A DNA stretch of 13,170 nt from JBFKOL01 sp041628815. Lineage in GTDB: Bacteria; Bacteroidota; Bacteroidia; Chitinophagales; Saprospiraceae. A program made the position numbers and the translations under genes. Within the stretch, counting starts at the first letter, position 1. Every line of letters begins with the position of its first letter. The notes beneath the pieces are model-generated. The model made no database searches. It was not told the origin of the DNA and was given only the letters and a program-made list of their open reading frames with translations. Location: positions 1 through 13,170 of the forward strand of contig JBFKOL010000094.1 of NCBI GenBank assembly GCA_041628815.1. Reading direction: 5' to 3'. Positions 1 to 7,628 of this stretch are shown here, piece by piece.

Positions 1-1
1 A

Positions 2-3000
2 CCGTTGATTGGAGCAAACGTTTTAGCGAAAGGCACCTCGACAGGTACCATCACAGACATTGATGGAAGCTTTTCTCTGAACGTGCCAGCTGGCGTAAAT
101 GCCCTGGTTATAAGCTTCACCGGTTATGAAACACAGGAATACGATATCACCGGAACCAATACGGTATCTGCAGTACTTTCCGAAGGGGAGGTACTTGAAG
201 AAGTCGTGGTAACGGGATTGAGTATTGCCCGGGAAAAGAAAACCCTGGGATATGGTGTTTCAACCATTAAGCAGGACCAGGTCGCCAATAAAGCTGAGTC
301 CGATGTGGCCAGGATCCTTCGCGGAAAGGCCACAGGTGTGGACATCACCCAGACTTCCGGTATGGCCGGATCGGGAACGAACGTAATCATTCGTGGTTAC
401 TCTTCGATTACCGGTACCAACCAGCCGTTGTTTGTCGTGGATGGTATTCCATTTAAGACAGACGGTAGTTCAGACCGTGGATTTGCCGCGGGTGGATCTA
501 CTTCTTCCAGCCGCTTCCTTGATCTCGATCCGAACAACATTGCCGAGATCTCCATCTTGAAGGGACTGTCGGCTACCGTTCTTTACGGTGAGGCAGGAAG
601 AAACGGGGTAATCCTCGTTACGACCAAAAATGGCGCCAACGCCGCTGCCGAAGCTGACAAGAAATTTGAAGTAACCGTTTCTCAATCCATTGCTCAGACA
701 CAGATTGCCAACCTTCCGGAGTATCAAAATACATACGGAAACGGTTTCTCTGGTGACTTTGGATGGTTCTTCTCAAACTGGGGTCCTCCATTTAGTGCCC
801 GGGGAACGAATGGTATTTCTGCTGAAGGAACCATTGCTCACCCCTATGATCAGCCGCAGTACAACGATGACTTTCCGGAGTTCATCGGCGCACCTTATGC
901 CTGGAGGCCTTACACGGGCATCGAGGAATTCTTCCAGAAGGGATTGGTTTCCAATACATCGATCTCCATAGAGAACAATCTAGGCAACGGTTCATCGGTA
1001 AGTGCTACGTACAGCTACCTTTCTGATGAAGGATTTACACCCAAACTCGACGATCTGAGAGGCGGAGGTGCATCCAACTTCCTTAGGAAGCACAACTTTG
1101 GCCTGGGAGGCTCTACGACGTTGGCCAACGGGCTGAAATTGAGAGGTACGTTCAACTTCGTAGATTCACGAAGCCGTATACCGCCTGCGGGACCCGGTTT
1201 CGGTGGTGATGGAAATGGTCTTTTTGCAGCCTTGATGTTTACACCAAGGTCCATCGACCTCATGAACCTTCCGTACCAATCTCCTATTGACGGTTCGAAC
1301 GTATACTATCGAAGGGGTAGTGCCATCCAAAATCCGCGATGGACGCTGAACAACTCTTGGGACAATGAGCGCATCCAGCGCTTTTTCTCAACCATCCAGT
1401 TGGATTACGAGTTGACAGAAAACCTGAACGTCATGTATCGTTTGGGATATGACCAGTATACCGAAGCAGATCGTCGCCAGGTGAATCGAGGTGGCCCTCG
1501 TGATCCCGACGGACGGTTGGAATCCGGTGAGACACTGAGCAAAACTGCTGACCACGTGTTAAACCTGATGTACCAGTTCTCACTTACTGAAGACCTGGAT
1601 CTTGACGGTATCGTCGGTGCGAACTTCAGGAAGGAAAACAACAACTACACGTTCCTCAGAAGTACCAACCAGTTTGTTTATGGCCTCTTGAACCACGGTA
1701 ACTTTATCGATCACAACTCACAGTCTTTTGATGTTGAGGAAAACACGATCGGAGTTTATGCTACGGCTACTTTGGGTTATAAGAATTTCTTTTACCTGAA
1801 CTTGCAGGCACGTAATGACTGGACTTCAACCCTGGAGCCCGAAAACAGATCTATTCTGTATCCTTCTGCCAGTTTATCATTTATACCGACAGAAGCAATT
1901 ACGAGCCTTCAGAACAACAAGATCATCAACTACCTGAAGATCCGTTTTGGATATGGTACGTCTGCCGGTTATCCCAACCCTTACCAGACGAGAAATATCC
2001 TCGGTACGCAGACCAACGTATTTGTAACACCTGGCGGTTCTGTGTTGAATACAAACACGGTTTCAGACCGTTTGGGTAATGCAAACCTCAAGCCGGAGAC
2101 ACATACGGAAATCGAATTGGGTGTCGAGGCAAGGTTCCTGAACAACCGCTTTGGTATAGACCTTTCATTGTACAACAAGGAGTCTGATGACCTTATTATC
2201 GACTTGACCCTTGACCGTGCAACAGGATTTACCAATACGACAGTGAACGCTGCTTCTGTACAGAACAGGGGTGTTGAATTGGGTATCAACATTGTACCCG
2301 TTCGCGGAGATTTCACATGGACAATCGACTTGAACTATACCAAGAATATTTCTGAAGTCAATCGTATATCGGAGGGAGTTGATCAGATTCAGATTGCCGG
2401 ATTCGGTGGTACACTTGGTAACTATGCCATACCTGGTGAACCATACGGTATTATCCAGGGCTCTGCATTCCAGCGCAATGCAGCTGGTGACCTGCTCGTA
2501 GGAGCCGACGGTAACTACATTGCAGCCAGTGGTATCGATATTATTGGTGATCCCAACCAGAATTACACGGCTAACTGGATCAACGATTTCTCCTGGAAAG
2601 GACTCTCATTTGGATTCCAGTGGCAGTATATCGATGGAGGAGATATCTATTCTTCTACCATCCAGGCGATGCTTGCACGGGGTAATACAGTGGATACGGA
2701 CGTAGACCGTTTCCTTCCACTCGTTCTTCCAGGTGTATTAGCATCTGACGGTACGACGCCAAACAATATCCAGGGTTACATCGGTGACCAGTTCTTCCGC
2801 GCATATTTCTTCGCAAACGAGGGAGGTATTTTCGATGCTACGGTTATTCGTCTGAGAGAGGCATCTCTTTCTTACGTACTGCCGCAAGCGCTTATCGAGA
2901 ATACGCCTTTTGGCCGCGTGAGTTTGACTTTTGCAGGAGAGAACCTGTTCCACAAAGCACCAAATACGCCTTTCGGTATCAATTACGATCCTGAGGTATT

Positions 3001-3091
3001 GAGTTTAGGTGTTGGTAACGGTCGCGGATTTGACTTCCGTACGGGTCCGACAGCGAGAAAGTATGGTGTTACTTTGAACGTAACGTTCTAA
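2..3091 (+). CDS. SusC/RagA-family TonB-dependent outer-membrane transporter (5' partial)
   Basis: This is the outer-membrane channel of a SusC/SusD pair, which imports a ligand captured by its SusD partner using TonB energy. The reading frame is open from the window edge, so the signal peptide and probably some 40-50 residues are missing; the first in-frame start-like codon (TTG at 5) is internal. Counting from that codon, residues 1-60 are the end of a carboxypeptidase-D-like domain (IGANVLAKGTSTGTITDIDG). The linker EEVVVTG at 65-71 is typical of SusC. The plug follows at about 75-215, with NVIIRGYSSI, PLFVVDGIP and ISILKG...LYGEAGRNGVILVTT. The rest is a long beta barrel ending in YGVTLNVTF, with the C-terminal aromatic residue expected for BAM recognition. 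The usual LYGSRxANG plug motif is LYGEAGRNG here. Family assignment is firm. The substrate is unknown. Confidence 0.96.
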   Translation, partial: PLIGANVLAKGTSTGTITDIDGSFSLNVPAGVNALVISFTGYETQEYDITGTNTVSAVLSEGEVLEEVVVTGLSIAREKKTLGYGVSTIKQDQVANKAESDVARILRGKATGVDITQTSGMAGSGTNVIIRGYSSITGTNQPLFVVDGIPFKTDGSSDRGFAAGGSTSSSRFLDLDPNNIAEISILKGLSATVLYGEAGRNGVILVTTKNGANAAAEADKKFEVTVSQSIAQTQIANLPEYQNTYGNGFSGDFGWFFSNWGPPFSARGTNGISAEGTIAHPYDQPQYNDDFPEFIGAPYAWRPYTGIEEFFQKGLVSNTSISIENNLGNGSSVSATYSYLSDEGFTPKLDDLRGGGASNFLRKHNFGLGGSTTLANGLKLRGTFNFVDSRSRIPPAGPGFGGDGNGLFAALMFTPRSIDLMNLPYQSPIDGSNVYYRRGSAIQNPRWTLNNSWDNERIQRFFSTIQLDYELTENLNVMYRLGYDQYTEADRRQVNRGGPRDPDGRLESGETLSKTADHVLNLMYQFSLTEDLDLDGIVGANFRKENNNYTFLRSTNQFVYGLLNHGNFIDHNSQSFDVEENTIGVYATATLGYKNFFYLNLQARNDWTSTLEPENRSILYPSASLSFIPTEAITSLQNNKIINYLKIRFGYGTSAGYPNPYQTRNILGTQTNVFVTPGGSVLNTNTVSDRLGNANLKPETHTEIELGVEARFLNNRFGIDLSLYNKESDDLIIDLTLDRATGFTNTTVNAASVQNRGVELGINIVPVRGDFTWTIDLNYTKNISEVNRISEGVDQIQIAGFGGTLGNYAIPGEPYGIIQGSAFQRNAAGDLLVGADGNYIAASGIDIIGDPNQNYTANWINDFSWKGLSFGFQWQYIDGGDIYSSTIQAMLARGNTVDTDVDRFLPLVLPGVLASDGTTPNNIQGYIGDQFFRAYFFANEGGIFDATVIRLREASLSYVLPQALIENTPFGRVSLTFAGENLFHKAPNTPFGINYDPEVLSLGVGNGRGFDFRTGPTARKYGVTLNVTF

Positions 3092-3129
3092 TCGTACGCA
3101 CTGATTAATTAGTTTAAAAAAGGTAAACT

Positions 3130-4848
3130 ATGAAACATTTAAATAAACTGTTATTCGTTGCCGCGTTATGGACGATGTCTTCATGTAGCGATCTGACTGA
3201 ACTGGACCTACTCGACAACCCCAATGCGGTAACACCTGACAATGCAGGGGTGGATTTCCTCTACAACGAAATCCAACTCGCATTCAGAGACATATTTTTT
3301 AATTACAATTTCAGTCTTGATGGACTGGTGAGGTTGACACATGAGAACTCCTTCACCTACATCGAGGCTTTGCCGGAACAGGAAGGAAACGGTATGTGGT
3401 ACAATAGCTACGCACGACTATTCCCCGATATTGAAGTTTTACTTAATCTATCCGCCGAGCGTGGCCTTGACATTCATGCCGGCTCGGCAAAGATCATGAA
3501 GGCCTGGGCTCTGACTTCCTTGGTCGACGTATTTGGTGATGTACCAAATACGCAGGCTCTTCAGGGAACGGACGTAATCAGTCCTGCACCGGATCCTGGA
3601 CAGGATGTGTATGCCGCCGCTGAGGCATTGTTGGATGAGGCCATTGCCGATCTGACTGGTACTCAGGCTGCAAGGCCTGCCAACGATAGCTATTATGGAG
3701 GAAGTGCCGCCAAATGGGCTACTCTCGCCAAAACGCTGAAGTTGAGAATCTACAACAATACACGTCTGGTGGATGGTAGCGCTGGTCAGAAGATCGCAGC
3801 TCTTGTTGCTGCTGGTGATTTGATTGATACTGAAGATGAAGATTTTCAGTTCAACTATGGAAACCAACGTACCAATCCGAACTCTCGTCATCCTTTCTAC
3901 AACGATTCCTATGAAACTGCAGATGGTACCTATATGGCCAACTACATGATGTGGTTGCTGTGTTGTGAGAAAGAAGTGAGAGATCCGCGAACGAGATTCT
4001 ATTTCTATCGTCAGGTGGACGATGCGATAGGTCAGGATGTCACGGTCTATTCATGTATCCTTTCGAATTTCCCTACAGACCTCACGCTACAGGATCCTCA
4101 ACTGTCGCATTTTGCGGCTGTCGATCCGAATTTACCCTATTGTGTAGCTGATCCTTCAGGTTATTACGGACGTGATCATATGAATGGCTCAGGTATTCCA
4201 CCCGACGGCCCGATCCGTACCGTTTATGGATTGTATCCAGGAGGTGGAAGATGGGATGGCAACTTCTTTGAATTTGCCCAGCAAGAAGGTACAACCGGAG
4301 CACTTGGACAAGGAATCGCTCCTATCATGTTGTCCTCATGGGTAGACTTCATGAGAGCTGAAGCTGCATTGACTGCGGGCTCTGGTGAAGACGCGAGAGC
4401 TTTATTGGAAAGCGCTATAAGAAAGCATGTCGCCAAAGTATTGGGATTTGCAGCGCGTAGCCCTGTAGATCTTTCAGCTACAACCATCGATCGTGCAACT
4501 GGAGAAGTAATTCCATTGGCCGATTTCTTGTTGCCTGACCAGGACGACATCGATACATATGTAAATAATGTTTTGAGCCTTTACGACAACGCCACAGACA
4601 AGTTGGATGTGGTCATGAAAGAATACCTCATCTCGTTGTTGGGCAACGGCCTGGATGCATTCAATATGTATCGCAGAACCGGTAAACCCAATAACATGAT
4701 GCCGGGTATTGACAACCAGGCAATCGATGCATTCCCAAGGTCACTTCTTCTTCCGTCAGATCACGTTAACCTGAATTCAAACGTGACACAGAAGAGTGGC
4801 TTGGGTGAGCTTGTTTTCTGGGATACAGGACAAACAACCTTACGATAA
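3130..4848 (+). CDS. SusD/RagB-like surface lipoprotein (SusD-like_2 type)
   Basis: This is the lipoprotein lid that binds ligand above the SusC channel. The 572-residue product begins with a lipoprotein signal: a basic start, a hydrophobic stretch and a lipobox MSSC with the acylated Cys at 19. The acidic residues that follow (SDLTELD) suit surface export in Bacteroidota. SusD-like features are the TPR-type helical stretch with KAWALTSLVDVFGDVPNTQAL at about 124-144, the YAAAEALLDEAIADL helix at 161-175, and KWATLAKTLKLRIYNN at 195-210, which resembles the SusD-like_2 branch rather than classical SusD. It lies 38 bp after the transporter in the same direction, so co-transcription is expected. 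An AAAGG-like purine run 6 bp before the ATG may help initiation. Family confidence is high, but no sugar- or peptide-binding specificity can be read. Confidence 0.93.
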   Translation: MKHLNKLLFVAALWTMSSCSDLTELDLLDNPNAVTPDNAGVDFLYNEIQLAFRDIFFNYNFSLDGLVRLTHENSFTYIEALPEQEGNGMWYNSYARLFPDIEVLLNLSAERGLDIHAGSAKIMKAWALTSLVDVFGDVPNTQALQGTDVISPAPDPGQDVYAAAEALLDEAIADLTGTQAARPANDSYYGGSAAKWATLAKTLKLRIYNNTRLVDGSAGQKIAALVAAGDLIDTEDEDFQFNYGNQRTNPNSRHPFYNDSYETADGTYMANYMMWLLCCEKEVRDPRTRFYFYRQVDDAIGQDVTVYSCILSNFPTDLTLQDPQLSHFAAVDPNLPYCVADPSGYYGRDHMNGSGIPPDGPIRTVYGLYPGGGRWDGNFFEFAQQEGTTGALGQGIAPIMLSSWVDFMRAEAALTAGSGEDARALLESAIRKHVAKVLGFAARSPVDLSATTIDRATGEVIPLADFLLPDQDDIDTYVNNVLSLYDNATDKLDVVMKEYLISLLGNGLDAFNMYRRTGKPNNMMPGIDNQAIDAFPRSLLLPSDHVNLNSNVTQKSGLGELVFWDTGQTTLR

Positions 4849-4887
4849 TGTGGTTTGACTCTTATTATTAAATTGTAAAAAGATAAA

Positions 4888-5823
4888 ATGAAAAGATTAT
4901 CATTATTATTGGTTGTCGGCCTGATGATCCTGACTTCATGTGCAGATGAGAACAAAAAACCGATCATCACCTTTGATGACTCCATCAAAGGAGCATATGT
5001 CAGGTTGCTCAGTGAAACAGCCAGAGATATAAATTTGTTTGATATTGCCGGTTCGGTATACACCTATTCCGTGGAATTTGTGGATCTGGATCAAGGAAAC
5101 CTCATCAGTGAATACAACCTCGATGTTACGTTCCGGGACAACAATCCGTCCAACGGATTGAGTGGAGCAGGTCCAACAAGATTCAGGTCTTATGCTTCTT
5201 CTGAATTTGGCACTACCGACAGGGGATTTAAAGGAATTGACAACATCTCTATCTCAGCTACAGAACTGTTGTCCTTCTTTAATCTCACTACCGATGATTT
5301 GTTGCCAGGTGACCAGTTTGTATTCAATGGCACCGTGGTCACTACGGATGGAGCAGTTTATGGCTTTTCCAATTCAACTGCTGCTGTGAACGGCTCTGCT
5401 TTCCAGGGTCACTTTGACTTTACCATGTCTGCATCTTGTCCAACCAATTTGGCTGGAACTTATGATGCCACTACTATAGACACATGGTGTGGAGATACCA
5501 ATCCGTATACAGTACCAGTTACATTTACTCTTACATCATCCGGATATAACATTGACGACTTCTCTTTTGGCGCCTATGAAGTGTGTTATGGAGGGCGTTC
5601 ACCTTACGATCCTGGTTCACTGCCGCTGGGTAACCTCAGGATGGTTGACGTGTGTAATATGATTACCATCACGGGCGCGTCCCAGTGGGGAGAAATCTAC
5701 ACATGGCATAGTTTGGTAGCCGACGGCACTTCGCTGACCGTTGAGTGGTCTAATGACTACGGCGAGGCAGGTACTTCGGTGATCACCAATCCGAATGGAT
5801 GGCCGGCGTTGAGATTGCAATAA
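4888..5823 (+). CDS. Lipoprotein of unknown family in SusE/SusF position
   Basis: I do not recognise the family of this 311-residue protein. It has a clear lipoprotein signal (MKRLSLLLVVGLMILTSC, Cys at 18) followed by ADENKK. The remainder looks all-beta: an N-terminal part at about 25-175, then a C-terminal domain from about 184 that starts CPTNLAGTYDATT and is rich in aromatic residues and in Gly and Thr. The mature C-terminal half carries four cysteines (184, 201, 233, 256), which could form two disulfides. It begins 39 bp after the SusD-like gene and is the last gene before a strong terminator. The position matches SusE/SusF-type accessory surface binders, so a ligand-binding role for the same uptake system is a reasonable inference. 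There is no direct sequence proof of this. Confidence 0.8.
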   Translation: MKRLSLLLVVGLMILTSCADENKKPIITFDDSIKGAYVRLLSETARDINLFDIAGSVYTYSVEFVDLDQGNLISEYNLDVTFRDNNPSNGLSGAGPTRFRSYASSEFGTTDRGFKGIDNISISATELLSFFNLTTDDLLPGDQFVFNGTVVTTDGAVYGFSNSTAAVNGSAFQGHFDFTMSASCPTNLAGTYDATTIDTWCGDTNPYTVPVTFTLTSSGYNIDDFSFGAYEVCYGGRSPYDPGSLPLGNLRMVDVCNMITITGASQWGEIYTWHSLVADGTSLTVEWSNDYGEAGTSVITNPNGWPALRLQ

Positions 5824-5859
5824 TCTGAATACACGAACTCATATCAATGAGTATGGAAT

Positions 5860-5891
5860 AAAAAGGCTGCACCTAGCGTGCAGCCTTTTTT
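5860..5891 (+). terminator. Intrinsic terminator of the SusC-SusD-lipoprotein operon
   Basis: A perfect 13-bp inverted repeat has arms 5860-5872 and 5878-5890, with GGCTGCAC pairing GTGCAGCC, flanked by A5/T5. The loop is the 5-nt CTAGC and the 3' arm runs into a T tract. It sits 37 bp after the stop of the third gene. Because the A/T flanks are symmetrical, it could also terminate transcription arriving from the opposite strand. Confidence 0.93.
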
Positions 5892-5906
5892 GTTCTCGCC
5901 TATACT

Positions 5907-5914
5907 TATCTTCG
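5907..5914 (+). promoter_or_regulatory. Possible -7 element for the sulfotransferase gene
   Basis: TATCTTCG matches the Bacteroidota -7 consensus TAnnTTTG at all but one fixed position and lies just after the terminator. It would give a leader of about 45-50 nt before the ATG at 5967. A TTTG at 5889-5892 is too close (14 bp) for a good -33 box, so the call is weak. Confidence 0.3.
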
Positions 5915-5966
5915 CACATGAGGTTGAATCTATCATTAGGTAAGCATCCTTCTCAAGATTGTACAT

Positions 5967-7628
5967 ATGAAACCGATTTCTACAACATTCTTGGTTGCCT
6001 TGTTCCTGCTATCATTGTTAAGTAGCATCCAAAGCCAAAATACGGTGGGTCTTATAGATCTTAAAAAAGATGCCTTTTCCGATGGCTATAATCTTTTTTA
6101 CCCGCACAACCAATCTTCTGTTTATCTGATTGACAACTGTGGTGAAATCGTGCATACCTGGACTGATGACGATGATTTTCGGCCGGGGAATATGGCATAC
6201 TTGCTCGACGATGGCCGGATGGTAAGGTGTAAAAGACCCAACGTCCCCACCATGGACAGCATATGGGCCGGTGGTGGAGGGGCATATATAGATATCATAG
6301 ATTGGGATAGCAATATCTTATACCAATTCTTTCAGAATGATAGCCTCAGACGATTGCACCACGACGTCGCGATGCTGCCTAATGGTAACATTTTAGCGAT
6401 ATCCTGGGAACTGAAAACAGGTGCTGAAGCCATTCAGGCAGGTCGGGATCCTTCCATCCTGATCCAAAACAAGCTATGGCCAGATTATATACTTGAACTG
6501 GATCCAGAAAAGGACAGCATCGTATGGGAATGGCACGTGTGGGATCACCTGATCCAGGATTTTGATCCGTCAAAGGACAATTTTGGTGTAGTGGGCAACC
6601 ATCCTGAACTTGTCGATATCAATTGGCAAACCAATGATGGCTTCCCGGACTGGATGCACAGCAATGCGATTGACTACAATGCAGAGCTCGATCAAATCCT
6701 TCTTTGTGTTCCTACCTTCAATGAAGTGTGGATCATAGATCACAGCACTACTACCGAAGAGGCCAGTGGGCATACTGGGGGAAGAAGTGGAAAAGGAGGT
6801 GATCTCCTTTGGAGGTGGGGTAATCCTGCAGCGTACCGAGCATCGGGCAACCAACAACTCTTTTACCCGCACGACGTGCATTGGGTGGAACAATTCCTGG
6901 ATACGGGTCATCCGGACTTCGGCAAAATTGCCGTATTCAATAATCGGGTAGGACCGGATTACTCATCCGTCCATATCCTCAATCCATCTTTCGATCCCGC
7001 GACAGGTAATTACCAGACGAGCATTGAGGGTTATTTTTTACCCGACGATTTTGAGGTGAGCATCGTTCATCCAGATACTTTCAGCCTTCATTCGACAGGA
7101 CTGAGCAGTGTTCAAATCATGGAGAACCGAAATCTCCTGGTATGTTCGGGTCGCTGGGGAAGGGTATTTGAATTCGACAGGAACACGTCCGAAGTGGTGT
7201 GGGAATATACGGTACCGCTAAAGGGAGGATCACCCGTAGAACAAGGGACCGAATTGAGCATCAACAATAATCTTACCTTCCGATTTACCAGGTATCCCGT
7301 AGACTATGCACCATTTTCCGACAAAGACCTGTCACCTAAGGGTTATCTGGAATTGAATCCCAACGAAGATTTATGCGATCTGCTGACACCTGTAAATGAA
7401 ACCATACCACAATTGGCATCCATTTACCCCAATCCTACAAGAGATCAACTTCAGGTCGTTTTGGAAAATGACCAAAGCCAATGGCTGCAAATGATCAGTT
7501 TAACAGGACAGGTTGTTTATGAAGGATTGATCGAAAATAAAGCACAAATTGACGTTTCGCACCTTGCCCACGGAATCTATTTGATAACCATAGATCACGA
7601 GATAATTTCAAAAGTCGTAGTTCAATGA
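5967..7628 (+). CDS. Secreted aryl-sulfate sulfotransferase-like protein with T9SS sorting domain
   Basis: The 553-residue protein has a Sec signal peptide (residues 1 to about 24, ending IQSQ). A beta-propeller of the arylsulfotransferase (ASST) type follows, with blades ending in the pattern DSIVWEWHVWDH at 183-194, LLWRWGNP at 280-287 and EVVWEYTVP at 409-417. Histidine-bearing motifs typical of the family are LHHDVAMLPNGNIL (H131/H132), DWMHSNAIDYN (H231), PHDVHW (H302) and SLHSTGLSSVQ (H375); one of these should be the sulfated catalytic His, but I cannot assign it without an alignment. ASST enzymes move sulfate from one phenolic sulfate ester to another phenol without PAPS. Residues from about 483 onward (YPNP...GIYLITI) are a type A T9SS C-terminal sorting domain, so the protein is probably surface-bound or secreted. 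The strand after H231 reads CVPTFNEV, without the Arg common at this place in family members. The gene converges on, and overlaps by 7 bp, the minus-strand gene that follows. Confidence 0.85.
   Translation: MKPISTTFLVALFLLSLLSSIQSQNTVGLIDLKKDAFSDGYNLFYPHNQSSVYLIDNCGEIVHTWTDDDDFRPGNMAYLLDDGRMVRCKRPNVPTMDSIWAGGGGAYIDIIDWDSNILYQFFQNDSLRRLHHDVAMLPNGNILAISWELKTGAEAIQAGRDPSILIQNKLWPDYILELDPEKDSIVWEWHVWDHLIQDFDPSKDNFGVVGNHPELVDINWQTNDGFPDWMHSNAIDYNAELDQILLCVPTFNEVWIIDHSTTTEEASGHTGGRSGKGGDLLWRWGNPAAYRASGNQQLFYPHDVHWVEQFLDTGHPDFGKIAVFNNRVGPDYSSVHILNPSFDPATGNYQTSIEGYFLPDDFEVSIVHPDTFSLHSTGLSSVQIMENRNLLVCSGRWGRVFEFDRNTSEVVWEYTVPLKGGSPVEQGTELSINNNLTFRFTRYPVDYAPFSDKDLSPKGYLELNPNEDLCDLLTPVNETIPQLASIYPNPTRDQLQVVLENDQSQWLQMISLTGQVVYEGLIENKAQIDVSHLAHGIYLITIDHEIISKVVVQ

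Noticed and set aside
3448..3891. 147-codon minus-strand reading frame inside the SusD-like gene
   Set aside because: Antisense to a clear coding gene, with no recognisable domain and no promoter or start context.
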